Shown one piece after another: positions 1-8,513 of a DNA stretch of 64,000 bases. Under the pieces are notes generated by a model. The model searched no databases. It was not told the origin of the DNA and saw nothing but the letters and a program-made list of their open reading frames with translations. The stretch comes from Pirellulales bacterium (lineage in GTDB: Bacteria > Planctomycetota > Planctomycetia > Pirellulales > JAEUIK01), in NCBI GenBank assembly GCA_019694435.1, contig JAIBBZ010000024.1:20965-84964 (forward strand), given 5' to 3'. Every line of letters begins with the position of its first letter. Positions within the stretch are counted from its first letter, which is position 1. Position numbers and translations under genes: made by a program.

Positions 1-637
1 AAGCGAAGACTTCCGCGAGCACGACCCCGATGTCGGACACATGCCGTTCGCGCCAATCTGGCATCGTGACGGCGAGCCGGTCGAGAATCAGCTGGCGGAA
101 CGAGGCATAGTCCTTGGCGAGGTAATTGAGTTGCGGCTCGGGGTGCGTGGGCGCAGGCACCGGAGGATGTGCGGCGACGTCGACATCCACGATCGGCTGG
201 CCATTCAGCCAGACCTCGGCCTCGACCGCCCGCGGATGGAAGCCGCTGGGAACTTGAATCTCGCAGCGCGCGGGGCAGGCCTGCGGTTGCGGATCACTGC
301 CCGGAGCAGTCGAACAGCACCTGGTGCGGATGCGGACGCGATGGGGGTCCTGGACGCACGCCGGCTCCAGCTCGCATTTGAGAATTACGACGCTGCCCGA
401 ATCAGCCTGCGTGCCACAGACGGCGCAAGCGATCTGGCAATCTTCGGCATTGAGCAACTCGACGATGTGCTCGGACGTTTCCGGCGGAGCGTCGAACAAG
501 TGCACCGCGATTGAAAACGTCGTCTTTGCATCCTGACCGGCCTGCGACGAGACGCAGACATAGTCGATGCCGTTGTCGCAGCGAATGGGCTGCGAGGCGT
601 CGACTCGCGGCAGGCAAGCCACGGCGAGGTTCGTCAT
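1..637 (-). CDS. Baseplate J-like / putative baseplate assembly protein (5' part, runs off left edge)
   Basis: The reading frame starts with the ATG at 637, overlapping the gp25 stop by 4 nt (ATGA), and stays open for 212 codons to the window edge, so the C-terminal part is missing. The visible part has a Cys-rich first half (CQIACAVCG, then RCCSTAPG) and then the segment LNYLAKDYASFRQLILDRL followed by MPDWRERHVSDIGVVLAEV. That second part matches my recollection of the start of the J-like wedge protein in eCIS and phage-tail-like loci. In such particles this protein forms the baseplate wedge around the spike. It lies downstream of gp25, as in other contractile tails. Assignment rests on these motifs and on gene order; the rest of the protein is not visible. 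Confidence 0.8.
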   Translation of the reverse strand, partial: MTNLAVACLPRVDASQPIRCDNGIDYVCVSSQAGQDAKTTFSIAVHLFDAPPETSEHIVELLNAEDCQIACAVCGTQADSGSVVILKCELEPACVQDPHRVRIRTRCCSTAPGSDPQPQACPARCEIQVPSGFHPRAVEAEVWLNGQPIVDVDVAAHPPVPAPTHPEPQLNYLAKDYASFRQLILDRLAVTMPDWRERHVSDIGVVLAEVFA

Positions 638-1002
638 GAGACGTTCCTCCGTGCGATGGTTTCGCGCCGTTGTTCGCCCGTCCGCAACACCGTATAGATC
701 AAGTCGACCAACAAGGTCGAGTCATCGTGCGAGACTTCGAGTTTCTCCAATGCCAGGATGTCGCCCAGCCACCGTTGAATCGAGGCCTGCAGATTGACGG
801 GCAAGGCCGCAGCGAGTTGATCACTGTTCGGCGCAAAGACCAGCTGCAGCGCACCACCGCCGAAGTCAGGTCGATTGACGCGTTCGCCGGGTGAGGTCAT
901 CAGCAATTGTTCGACCATCTCGAAAATGTGCCGAGCCTCGCTGCTGGTGGCCGTGCGGCCCCGCGCGTCGAAATCCCAGGGGTATTGAATCTGCAGTGAC
1001 AT
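634..1002 (-). CDS. GPW/gp25-family baseplate wedge protein
   Basis: 122 aa, the usual size of gp25-like proteins. The central motif GERVNRPDFGGGALQLVF corresponds to the conserved Arg-Pro-x-Phe-Gly signature of the family. Despite the historical 'lysozyme' label, family members are structural: they join the baseplate wedge to the sheath-initiating collar in T4, T6SS (TssE) and eCIS (Afp9/Pvc9). The start is the ATG at 1002. The stop overlaps the start of the baseplate J-like gene by 4 nt, so translation is probably coupled. It belongs to the minus-strand eCIS operon. Confidence 0.88.
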   Translation of the reverse strand: MSLQIQYPWDFDARGRTATSSEARHIFEMVEQLLMTSPGERVNRPDFGGGALQLVFAPNSDQLAAALPVNLQASIQRWLGDILALEKLEVSHDDSTLLVDLIYTVLRTGEQRRETIARRNVS

Positions 1003-1033
1003 AGCAGCCGTCGAGGTGTCGCTTGCCGGTGCG

Positions 1034-1342
1034 TTAAGTGCCTTTGACGCGCATCTGCGTGACCAGGATTTGCAGCGGGGCCCCGTTGTTCGTGGTGGCC
1101 TGGCTGTCGAACAGCAGCACGGGAACGCCGCCGCTGGTCACCCGCGTGGCGGCGACCGTCCAGGTTGCCGTCACACAGATTGGCGAAGGCGCGATTGGAC
1201 AACCGGCGACGATATAGGGGTTGGGCATGGTCGTGATCGGCTGATTCGACACGAGGACGCGCGGCTGCGGCACGGTCGGCGTCGCCTGGCCGCCGTGGCT
1301 GCACATCACCGTCGCACCTTGATGGAGCAGGAATCCGGGCAT
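1034..1342 (-). CDS. PAAR-like spike-tip protein of the eCIS
   Basis: 102 aa. The N-terminus MPGFLLHQGATVMCSHGG is the typical beginning of PAAR-like tip proteins found beside gp5-like spikes in eCIS loci (Afp10/Pvc10 position). These small proteins cap and sharpen the trimeric spike; the Cys and His near residues 14-16 are candidates for metal coordination. It lies 10 nt downstream of the gp5-like gene and about 30 nt upstream of gp25, in canonical order. No toxin extension is present, so it looks like a plain tip rather than an evolved effector. The start is the ATG at 1342. Confidence 0.8.
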   Translation of the reverse strand: MPGFLLHQGATVMCSHGGQATPTVPQPRVLVSNQPITTMPNPYIVAGCPIAPSPICVTATWTVAATRVTSGGVPVLLFDSQATTNNGAPLQILVTQMRVKGT

Positions 1343-1352
1343 CGAATCGTTC

Positions 1353-1898
1353 TCAGGTAACCGTCAGGGCCGTGCCATTGATCGACACGGTGGGGCCGAC
1401 CAGCTTGATCGAGGCGTTCGTGCCGTTGGAGATTTCGATCAGTTCGTTCGTCACGACGATCTTCGCTCCGAGCGGCGTGCGCAACTGGATCCCACCGGTT
1501 GGCCCCGGCAAATCGCTGATCTGGATCGAGTGTTGCAGCGGGGTCTGCACTGTCAGGCTGGGGATCTGGGCGGGAGTGCTCCGCGCGCACGAAGGCATCT
1601 CGGCCGATGTTTCCCAGAAGCAGCCGACCCAGATGGGATAATCCGGGTCGCCCTGTTCGAACTCGATCCACACCGACGAGCCGGGCAACGGGACCGTAAA
1701 GAACCCGAACTGCCGCCCCGCCCAAGGCAAGCACGGCAAGGCCCAGCTTGAAATGGCCGTGGCCGACACGTCGGGAACCAGGACCTGAATCCGCCCCATG
1801 CCTTTGGGGTCGCTCTGATTGACGACGACGCCCTTGTACTTGCCGTAGTAGCGATTGCGGGGCGTCAGGAGGTCTTCGATCGCGTCGGCTACGTTCAT
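1353..1898 (-). CDS. gp5/gpV-like spike protein (OB-fold, VgrG C-terminal-like)
   Basis: 181 aa. Residues about 15-95 contain an OB-fold signature: YYGKYKGVVVNQSDPKGMGR, then RQFGFFTVPLPGSSVWIEF and DPDYPIWVGCFWE, as in gp5 N-terminal and VgrG OB domains. The C-terminal third (ISNGTNASIKLVGPTVSING) has the alternating pattern of the trimeric beta-helix needle. It should form the central spike together with the gp27-like hub encoded immediately upstream; the two genes overlap by 4 nt. In Afp/PVC a single gene (Afp8/Pvc8) carries both parts, so here the spike complex is split in two. Confidence 0.87.
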   Translation of the reverse strand: MNVADAIEDLLTPRNRYYGKYKGVVVNQSDPKGMGRIQVLVPDVSATAISSWALPCLPWAGRQFGFFTVPLPGSSVWIEFEQGDPDYPIWVGCFWETSAEMPSCARSTPAQIPSLTVQTPLQHSIQISDLPGPTGGIQLRTPLGAKIVVTNELIEISNGTNASIKLVGPTVSINGTALTVT

Positions 1899-3019
1899 GC
1901 AGATACCCTGTTAACGGTTGTGACGAGGCCGTTGCGGCTCAGTTCGAAGTCCTGCTTGTACTCGCCGCTCGCTATGCGATGCGTGACGCGCTCGACGTAG
2001 TACAAGCCGTTGTAGGCGTTGCCCGCGCCGCGCACGCTGACCAGGCGGCGCGCTGCGAGAATGCGGCCGTAACGCAGCACGTCCAGGCTGCCCTGCGCAG
2101 TGACAACCTGCGACGTCTTGGAGGCCGCGGCGAGTGCCAGTTCGGCGGCTTCGACGAGCGAAAATTTGGCCGTTTCGCGGAGGGCGCGAACTTGCTTGGG
2201 AACCGGAATCAGTTGGCCCAGGCGAGGGCTTAACGGATTGATGTCGCCCAGCGGAACGGGCAACGTCATCTTGCTGAACGGCTCCTGGACCCAGGCGACG
2301 GGCATCACCTTTCGCTCGTTGTTGAAACTGAAACGAATCGACTCGACGTTCGTGTCCGCGTCGTGGTTGGCCGAGAGCGGCGGTTGCGGAGCGCCGCTGC
2401 GCACCGCCGGTCCCCAATACGCAATGCTCGACCCCGGCGAGTTGCCGGGCTCGAGATAGAACACATAGCCTGCTCGTTCCGCGAGCAGTCGGATGTATTC
2501 CAGGTCGGTGCCTTCCTGGCGGGGAATCTTGTCGAGCGGGTTGGGGAAGATCGACGACAACGTAGGCACGACCCGCGGCTGAATCCCCAGGGCGGCGTAT
2601 TTCGCCAGGATGAACGAGACGCGTAAGAACGACGGCATCGCCGGAAACGGCAGCCCGCTGAATTGCTTGTAGCCCATGATGACCGTCAGGTCTTCGCCCG
2701 TTACGACCAAGGTCGAGCGCCCGTCGGCCTCGGGCTGCATCTGATGGTCGGTCATGAAACCATCGATCAAGACCTGCGGCGAGCCATTGAGCGTGACCAT
2801 GAGCATCACGCGGATGGCCGGGATCGGCGCGCCACCGGACAATAGAAACAACGATTGCAAGGGCGAGCGCGGGCCGATGGAAAACTCCAGGCGAAACGCG
2901 TCCGGACCCCGTTCGCTACTGGTCACTTCAACGCGGCGCAACGCCTCGATCACGTCGCTCGGCACGGGACGCGGTACGGCGGGGCCAATCATCAAAGTGA
3001 GGTGCATACCCTTAAGCAC
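1895..3019 (-). CDS. gp27-like baseplate hub protein (phage late control D family)
   Basis: 374 aa. Length and order match the hub half of a VgrG-type spike: N-terminal barrel, then a region EGTDLEYIRLLAERAGYVFY near residue 195, and a C-terminal YNGLYYVERVTHRIASGEY segment typical of gpD/gp27 hub proteins. It forms the trimeric platform between tube and spike. The chosen GTG start at 3019 overlaps the LysM gene end by 8 nt and has a GGAG about 9 nt upstream. The internal ATG at 3007 has its AAGGG almost touching the start codon and is less likely. The stop overlaps the gp5-like gene. Confidence 0.85.
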   Translation of the reverse strand: MLKGMHLTLMIGPAVPRPVPSDVIEALRRVEVTSSERGPDAFRLEFSIGPRSPLQSLFLLSGGAPIPAIRVMLMVTLNGSPQVLIDGFMTDHQMQPEADGRSTLVVTGEDLTVIMGYKQFSGLPFPAMPSFLRVSFILAKYAALGIQPRVVPTLSSIFPNPLDKIPRQEGTDLEYIRLLAERAGYVFYLEPGNSPGSSIAYWGPAVRSGAPQPPLSANHDADTNVESIRFSFNNERKVMPVAWVQEPFSKMTLPVPLGDINPLSPRLGQLIPVPKQVRALRETAKFSLVEAAELALAAASKTSQVVTAQGSLDVLRYGRILAARRLVSVRGAGNAYNGLYYVERVTHRIASGEYKQDFELSRNGLVTTVNRVSA

Positions 3020-3410
3020 GCGTCGGAGCTCCGGGGATTCCTTCGGGCAGGGTTACGCGCAACGGACGGCCGACTTCGTGAACCAAGTCGTCTGGACGCA
3101 TCGCGCCGTTCGCATCGCACAGCCGCCAGAACTGTTCCGGATCGCCCAAGTAGCGATGCGCCAGCAAGTCCAAACGATCGCCTTGCACGACGCGATGCTC
3201 GCGCAGTTCAGCCATCGCCTCGGGTGGCGGGAGCAGGCGTCGCTCGACATAGGCCACCTGGCGGCCTGACTCGTCGACGTGGCAGCGAATTGGCAACCCG
3301 TGATATCGACTCGTTGGCACGAAGGCCGAGGCCTCGAGCGCCGTCGGCGCGGGCAGCACCTGCCGCGGATCGATCCCCGGCGTCTGGCCGGAACGGAGAG
3401 GGGCGATCAT
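3012..3410 (-). CDS. LysM-domain baseplate protein (Afp7 C-terminal-like)
   Basis: 132 aa. The C-terminal half carries a LysM-like repeat, LREHRVVQGDRLDLLAHRYL then DPEQFWRLCDAN, ending in GRPLRVTLPEG. Small LysM proteins with the pattern D-x-L-D-L-L-A-x-R-x-L-G-D-P connect tube and hub in T4 (gp53) and eCIS particles. It overlaps both neighbours by 4-8 nt, between the CIS tube-cap-type protein and the gp27-like hub. In Afp/PVC the equivalent domains lie in one protein (Afp7); here they are two genes. The role is structural; there is no sign of hydrolase activity. Confidence 0.82.
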   Translation of the reverse strand: MIAPLRSGQTPGIDPRQVLPAPTALEASAFVPTSRYHGLPIRCHVDESGRQVAYVERRLLPPPEAMAELREHRVVQGDRLDLLAHRYLGDPEQFWRLCDANGAMRPDDLVHEVGRPLRVTLPEGIPGAPTRA

Positions 3411-4063
3411 AGAGGAATCCTTTCGATGCCCAGGTCGCTCAGTCGCCCGCCGGCGGATAGTGCCGCCAGCCGTTCGCGCTCACCCTGGTACAACAAGTAC
3501 AGACCCGAGCCACGATGACGAAAGCCCAGGTCGTTCACGCTGAGCACGCGCAGCGATAGGCTGACCCGCGCGCGAATCGGATTGAGCTGCGTATCGAAGA
3601 ACTCCTCTTCGATGCTCAGCTCGGTGATCCGGACCGGCATGACGCGCGACTTGCTCCAGACGAAGACGGTCAACGGCGCCTCGAGGGGCGTGATTTCGAG
3701 CATCCCCGCTTTCGCGCGGCCGTCGTTCTCCTTGAGCTGCGCAGTGGTCGGATAGACGATGAGTTCCAACGCCGCGAGGTCGGGAAACAGGCCGAATTCC
3801 ACCGTGTTGCGGTTCTGGTCGGGCGTTTCGAGGCGATCGGTCGCGTCGAGCTCGGCCTCGAGGCGAATGGTTTCTATCGGGGGCCCAGTCAGTCGCAGGG
3901 CCTGCGAGCGATCGCCCCCGGTCGCCTCGACCGACTGGGGCGCTAGAGAGCGTGAAACCGTCTGGGGATTGTATTGCAGGGGAATCACGCGCAGCGTCGC
4001 CCCGCTGCTCGGATCGAGCAGGACGAGTCCACCCTTAATCAGTCGTGGGCTGATCTGGCTCAT
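3407..4063 (-). CDS. CIS tube-cap protein, Afp7/Pvc7 N-terminal-domain-like
   Basis: 218 aa. The N-terminus (GGLVLLDPSSGATLRVIPLQ, then YNPQTVSRSL) and the later GLFPDLAALELIVYPT, VFVWSKSRVMPVRITELS and EEEFFDTQLNPIRARVSLSL match the contractile injection system tube-protein N-terminal domain as I know it from eCIS loci. In these systems it adapts the six-fold tube to the three-fold hub. The ATG at 4063 overlaps the upstream small gene by 4 nt, and the stop overlaps the LysM gene by 4 nt. The family assignment is firm from motifs and synteny; the exact assembly position is inferred from homologues. Confidence 0.85.
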   Translation of the reverse strand: MSQISPRLIKGGLVLLDPSSGATLRVIPLQYNPQTVSRSLAPQSVEATGGDRSQALRLTGPPIETIRLEAELDATDRLETPDQNRNTVEFGLFPDLAALELIVYPTTAQLKENDGRAKAGMLEITPLEAPLTVFVWSKSRVMPVRITELSIEEEFFDTQLNPIRARVSLSLRVLSVNDLGFRHRGSGLYLLYQGERERLAALSAGGRLSDLGIERIPL

Positions 4064-4317
4064 GAGAGGACCTTGCTGGCCAAGTCGGCGGACGGAACGC
4101 TCAGAATTCGCTCTGCGATCTGACCGGCGATGTCTGGCCAGGAAAGAGCGCTGTCCACACGGGCCATCTCGTTGGTGCTCGATTGCAGCGTCGGCGCCGC
4201 ACTCGGGAGCCGCTCGTGCAGCGCCGCTGCCAGGGCCGTGCGCAGGGCCTGGGCATCTCGCCAGCGCGGGGGAACATCGCGCCAGACGAGTTCGTCGATC
4301 TGCAACCGGAGTTTCAT
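4060..4317 (-). CDS. Small eCIS operon protein of unknown function
   Basis: 85 aa, beginning MKLRLQIDELVWRDVPPR. The ATG at 4317 overlaps the ATPase stop by 4 nt, and the stop overlaps the tube-cap gene by 4 nt. This double coupling shows it is a real member of the operon. An in-frame upstream extension exists but would run deep into the ATPase gene. The protein is predicted soluble, with an amphipathic central stretch (AQALRTALAAALHERL). eCIS loci often carry a short ORF between the ATPase and the baseplate genes; I cannot name the family with confidence. A structural or chaperone role is only an inference from position. Confidence 0.6.
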   Translation of the reverse strand: MKLRLQIDELVWRDVPPRWRDAQALRTALAAALHERLPSAAPTLQSSTNEMARVDSALSWPDIAGQIAERILSVPSADLASKVLS

Positions 4318-6311
4318 GACGCGCTCTCCCAAGACCGTTCCACCGGCAGGTCGGCGAGCGTCACCGGCTTGTTGGATTTGCGTAGCTCCTCGCGCGTGGC
4401 CGCGACAATCCGGTCCCAATCGACCGTACCGGACATCGCCGAGGCGTACGCCGCATTGAGCGCGATATTCTGGATGCTGCCTCCGGCCACAGGCACGCGC
4501 GCCAAGAGACTCAGATCCACAGCAGCCAGGGGTGCGTCAACCGGGAAGATGTGTTTCCAAATGCGCTGCCGTTGGGCAGCCTCGGGGAAGGGGAAATCGA
4601 CGATGAATCGCAGCCGCCGTCGAAACGCGTGATCGAGCGAGCCCTTGGAATTCGTCGCCAACACGGCGAGTCCTCGGTAGCTCTCCATCCGCTGCAGCAG
4701 ATAGTTCACTTCGAGATTGGCATAGCGGTCGTGCGCGTCTTTAGTTTCCGTCCGCTTCCCGAAGAGGGCGTCGGCCTCGTCGAACAACAAAACCGCGCCG
4801 CCGTCGTCGGCCGCATCGAACAATCGGCGCAGGTTCTTCTCGGTCTCGCCGATGTACTTGTTGATGACGCTGGACAGATCGACGCGGTAAAGATCCAGGC
4901 GCAGCGCCGACGCGATGGCTTCGGCGGCCATCGTTTTTCCCGTACCGCTATCACCTGCGAACAAGGCCGTGACGCCGAAACCGCGGTTGAGCTTGGCGCG
5001 AAAGCCCCATTCGTCCAGCACGCGCCCGCGATGCCGCACCTGGTCGATGATCTGCCGCAACAGGGCCGATTGTTCCTCGGGTAGCACCAAGTCGTCGAGC
5101 GTGACCTTGATCTCGATCCGCTGCGCCAACGAATCGAGCTGTGGACGCGTGTGGCATTTGCACGCTTCCCAAAGTGCCGCCGCGGTCTCATCCTCGGTGG
5201 GCGCGGCGGCGGCGATCCCCTCCAGAACAGGGAGGCTCAGGTTGAAGTGGCCCGCCAGCACGCGGGCGGTCTCCGCGTGGTCTTCGCCCAACGCCGACCG
5301 CCAGGCCTCGGCCTGCTCGGCCGCCGTGGGCTTACTCACATCAAGGGGGAGAGCGGTTTCGAACGTGCCGGAGTATTCGTGAGGCAAGTCGCAAAACACC
5401 AACCCACCCACGCGGCGAACGAACCACTCGGCCGAGGCCTCGCAGGTTGCCGGCTCCGTCTCAAAGCGGTCGAGATAGAGGGCGAGAGGCAACAGCGTCG
5501 CCTCGCGTTGCCACAATCGGCCCAGCGCATCGAGCTCGACGAGATCGTGCGGGAGCGCCGTCGCCGCGACGCGGCATAGCTGCAGGCCCAAGCGCTGCGC
5601 CACGTGAGCCGCCAGCTCGCGTTTCGTCGTCGTATCGTGTCCTAACAGCGTCCAGGTTTGCGATCCGGTGGCGGGTTCCGCAGCGGACATCGTGGCCACG
5701 ACGCGCTGGACCAGAGCCTGCTGCGACGGCGGGAGAACCTCGCAGCGCGGTTCGATCCGCTCGATCAGCAGGTTCCAACGCTCGTCCAGGTAGTTCACGC
5801 CCTTGAGGAACGACGCGATGCGGTGATCGACGTACAGCCGCGATTGCATCAGCGGTTGCGCGCCACGTTGTTCGACTTCGAGGAGGCGGGCTCGACGCAG
5901 ATTGCCAAACGGTGCCAGCGCCTCCCAGCTCGCGCCTGGCAGGGCGTTGATGGCCAGCGCAAAGGTCGCATACGGTCGCTCCGGCGAACCGTGAGCCGCC
6001 GCACAGGCGCGGGCCACGCCGAAATCAAGCTCGGTCGCCGCCGCGAGCAAGAGCAAGCGACGTTCGAAGTCGGTCAGACCGTAACGCTCCGCGAGCAATT
6101 CCAACGCCGGCGGTGGGGACGATGCGATGGTCGAGGGCGCGCCGGGTGCAGCCGTGCTGGGGCGCACACGCTTGGGCTTCGCAACGGGAGCTTCCCCTTG
6201 CTCTGGCACGTCGTTCATTTTCGCCAAACGCTCGAGAGCCTCGCGTAGCTCGGCCAGCTGCGCGGCAAGGTATCGATCGTTCGTCTGATGCCAGCGACGG
6301 TTGGCGTGCAT
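4314..6311 (-). CDS. AAA+ ATPase of the eCIS (Afp15/Pvc15-like)
   Basis: 665 aa. The ATG at 6311 (MHANRRWHQTND) lies 1 nt after the DUF4255 stop; a longer in-frame start at 6530 would overlap that gene by more than 200 nt and is rejected. Residues 1-60 form a helical and then low-complexity leader. Residues about 200-390 look like a degenerate AAA domain. The catalytic AAA module has Walker A GDSGTGKT (453-460), Walker B VLLFDEAD (507-514) and an arginine-rich DHAFRRRLRF segment near 560. Homologues in Afp/PVC operons are needed for particle production or cargo loading and remain in the producer cell. The DUF4255 neighbour supports the assignment. Confidence 0.9.
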   Translation of the reverse strand: MHANRRWHQTNDRYLAAQLAELREALERLAKMNDVPEQGEAPVAKPKRVRPSTAAPGAPSTIASSPPPALELLAERYGLTDFERRLLLLAAATELDFGVARACAAAHGSPERPYATFALAINALPGASWEALAPFGNLRRARLLEVEQRGAQPLMQSRLYVDHRIASFLKGVNYLDERWNLLIERIEPRCEVLPPSQQALVQRVVATMSAAEPATGSQTWTLLGHDTTTKRELAAHVAQRLGLQLCRVAATALPHDLVELDALGRLWQREATLLPLALYLDRFETEPATCEASAEWFVRRVGGLVFCDLPHEYSGTFETALPLDVSKPTAAEQAEAWRSALGEDHAETARVLAGHFNLSLPVLEGIAAAAPTEDETAAALWEACKCHTRPQLDSLAQRIEIKVTLDDLVLPEEQSALLRQIIDQVRHRGRVLDEWGFRAKLNRGFGVTALFAGDSGTGKTMAAEAIASALRLDLYRVDLSSVINKYIGETEKNLRRLFDAADDGGAVLLFDEADALFGKRTETKDAHDRYANLEVNYLLQRMESYRGLAVLATNSKGSLDHAFRRRLRFIVDFPFPEAAQRQRIWKHIFPVDAPLAAVDLSLLARVPVAGGSIQNIALNAAYASAMSGTVDWDRIVAATREELRKSNKPVTLADLPVERSWESAS

Positions 6312-6312
6312 C

Positions 6313-7683
6313 TCAGACAATCCCCAGGATGAACTTACGGTCGAAACCCCAAACGGAACTCTTGCGTCCCCCCACGTTGGTTTCGACCTTGGTAAACAGC
6401 CGGCTGTCGGCGCCGTCGACGCGCAGTCGTACCCAATACTCCCCGGGTGGAACGCGCGAAATGTCGAAGCGCGGATTCGATTCCGCGAGCTCGGCAATCC
6501 CAGGCAGCCGCGGCAGCTGATACGCCGCATTGCCGACTGCGGCCGTCAAGACGAGCGATGCCTGATGACGCGGAGGAATTGAGTCGACCAGCGTCACCTC
6601 CAGGCGTCGCTGGCCGTCGTCGACAAGCTGCGTGATCAACGGCCGGTTGGAGCTGTCTCGCGCGATCACGGGACTGATCAACAGCGGCAACGGGTTGCCG
6701 AGTGTGCGCAGGCGCGTGGCACCCTCGGCGTCGGGCTGACCCGGCTCGATCGTCGCGGGCTCGCGCTGGGCCAATTCCAATTGGAAGATTCCGGTCATCC
6801 AATCGATCCCGTCGCGGGTTAACGGAACGACCATCCGCGTGGCGGTCGAGGCGGTGGAGTCGGCCACGAGCCGCGCGACAACGTCGCCCTCGGGATCGGC
6901 CAAAGTCGGACGTCGGTGCGGGTCGCGCACGAGGACCTCGATCGACTCGCTCGACAGATCGCTCCCGATGATCGTGATCTGCTCGCCAGGCACCGCCGAT
7001 GGCATGAGCGGGGCCAGAGGATCAGGGCGGTACTCGACAGCCTGCAGCACGGGCCCAAAACCGGCCGACATGTCCACGCCGCTGTCGGCCGCCCCGCGGC
7101 GCAAGACCGGCAGGGCGGCTCGCGGCGGGCGTTGGCTTTCGATCAAGACGACCGACGCTTCATAGGCCGCCGAGATGCGATACGGCGCTTGAAACGTCGA
7201 CCAGAGCTTTGACATCTCTTCGACGCTGAGCGTGACGGGCGTCAACTTGACGCGCTCCACCTGGCGATCGAGATCCTGGGAAAGCGGCGGCGCCAACAGA
7301 GTCGCCGCCTGGGCGATATCGGCTTCGCGCAACTGGGGTGTATCGTGCAGGACACGCATGCCTGCACCCAACAGTTGATGCGCCGAGATGTCCGCGTCGA
7401 TGCCGTCTTCGCCGTAGGCGGTCAACAAGTAGTACAAGTTGATCGCCAGCGGCGGATGCCCCCGCTCTCCCGCTTTCGTCGTACCGGGCAAATTCTCATT
7501 GCGCCAAGCGGCGCTGGGAGCCGTTTGATACAGGTACAAGTTGAGGCGATTGCGCAGATCGGGTCCCGTGATCTGGTTGGGCGGCTGCACTGAAACGGTG
7601 ACGTTCGCGAGTTGTTGCACCGCACTTTGCAACCGGTGGCGCAACGTGGCGGTCACCGACGCAATCGCCAGGGCATTGCTCAT
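6313..7683 (-). CDS. DUF4255 / Afp16-Pvc16-like tail terminator protein
   Basis: 456 aa. The N-terminal 190 residues show the DUF4255 (Pvc16 N-terminal) pattern: NRLNLYLYQTAPSAAWRNEN, LAINLYYLLTAYGEDG, HQLLGAGMRVLHDTP, and LTPVTLSVEEMSKLWSTF. In Afp/PVC the protein caps the end of the tube and sheath and fixes particle length. The C-terminal half is longer than in short Afp16 homologues. It has Ig-like segments (PSAVPGEQITIIGSDLSSES, an IPT/TIG-like start, and VPPGEYWVRLRVDG near the end), so it may display beta-sandwich domains. The ATG at 7683 overlaps the stop of the preceding gene by 4 nt. Confidence 0.87.
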   Translation of the reverse strand: MSNALAIASVTATLRHRLQSAVQQLANVTVSVQPPNQITGPDLRNRLNLYLYQTAPSAAWRNENLPGTTKAGERGHPPLAINLYYLLTAYGEDGIDADISAHQLLGAGMRVLHDTPQLREADIAQAATLLAPPLSQDLDRQVERVKLTPVTLSVEEMSKLWSTFQAPYRISAAYEASVVLIESQRPPRAALPVLRRGAADSGVDMSAGFGPVLQAVEYRPDPLAPLMPSAVPGEQITIIGSDLSSESIEVLVRDPHRRPTLADPEGDVVARLVADSTASTATRMVVPLTRDGIDWMTGIFQLELAQREPATIEPGQPDAEGATRLRTLGNPLPLLISPVIARDSSNRPLITQLVDDGQRRLEVTLVDSIPPRHQASLVLTAAVGNAAYQLPRLPGIAELAESNPRFDISRVPPGEYWVRLRVDGADSRLFTKVETNVGGRKSSVWGFDRKFILGIV

Positions 7684-8513
7684 CGCCGGCCTCCTTGCCT
7701 GCGGCGCATGTAGTCATCCAAGGTCGCAGTTCCGCGACCAGGGGCAGATGGCGGAGCCGCCGGGGCCGGCTTGCGTTCGGGCAGGTGTCCCCGAACTTCC
7801 AGGCGGCCGATGCGAATCTCGATCGTGGGCTCCACCGACAGCGCTTGTCGGGCCGGCTCGACGTCGATCTTCGGCGGAACTATCGGCGGCTGTGTCTGCG
7901 GCGCTGGCTCGCGCGACTCGCCGAGCGCCGACCCTCGCGCTGCAAGCGGTTGGCTCGGCAGCCTGATCGATGGAACGACGGGATGCGGCCGCAAATCGCG
8001 ATCGCCGTGCAGCTCGCGATCCGGGGCGGCCGGCACGCGAGGTACGGTTAGCGCTGCGTCGAAGTGCCGCTCGACAAGGATCTTCTCGATCGTCGGCGAC
8101 ACTGCCGGCGGCGTCGCGTCGTTCGCGGTGCGAACTGTCGGGATGAATTCGGCGTTGTTGCGCAGCCGGTGGTCCGATTGCCGTTCCGACCCGTAGCGGT
8201 CTGGCTCGACGGACATCGGCGGCCTGGCCGGCGCGCGCACTTCCGCCGGCGTGGCCGCGATGGGGCTTGGCACGAAACGAGGCCCGACCTCCGCTGGCCG
8301 GGATCGTTGCGAGAAATGCCGCCGCGGCTCTGGTGAGGCTTCGTGAGCTGGTGAAATCGTTGCGGTTGATTCGAGCGATTCCACGGCCGGTTCGGCCGGC
8401 GGGAGTCCCCGAGTTGACTCGCGCGGCTCAAATCGCAGCGGCGTCTGGGGAACCAGCTGCACTGCAGCTTCACCCAGATTGCGTTCGGCGAGTCGCTCGA
8501 GGAATCCGCTCAC
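7680..8513 (-). CDS. Pro/Arg-rich, mostly disordered eCIS operon protein
   Basis: 277 aa from a GTG at 8513 that overlaps the upstream stop (GTGA), starting VSGFLERLAERNLGEAA; the upstream in-frame ATG at 8549 lies inside the neighbouring gene. After this short helical N-terminus the sequence is dominated by Pro, Arg, Glu and Ser with no visible fold until a short VEPTIEIRIGRLEVRGH strand-like segment near residue 235 and a basic tail ending RRRQGGRR. A conserved N-terminal helix plus long linker plus short C-terminal motif suggests an adaptor or scaffold. I do not recognise a named family. It is translationally coupled to both the double-CxxC gene and the DUF4255 gene. Confidence 0.65.
   Translation of the reverse strand: MSGFLERLAERNLGEAAVQLVPQTPLRFEPRESTRGLPPAEPAVESLESTATISPAHEASPEPRRHFSQRSRPAEVGPRFVPSPIAATPAEVRAPARPPMSVEPDRYGSERQSDHRLRNNAEFIPTVRTANDATPPAVSPTIEKILVERHFDAALTVPRVPAAPDRELHGDRDLRPHPVVPSIRLPSQPLAARGSALGESREPAPQTQPPIVPPKIDVEPARQALSVEPTIEIRIGRLEVRGHLPERKPAPAAPPSAPGRGTATLDDYMRRRQGGRR

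Noticed and set aside
634..1002. Lysozyme activity for the gp25-like protein
   Set aside because: The 'gp25 lysozyme' label is historical; family members are structural wedge proteins.
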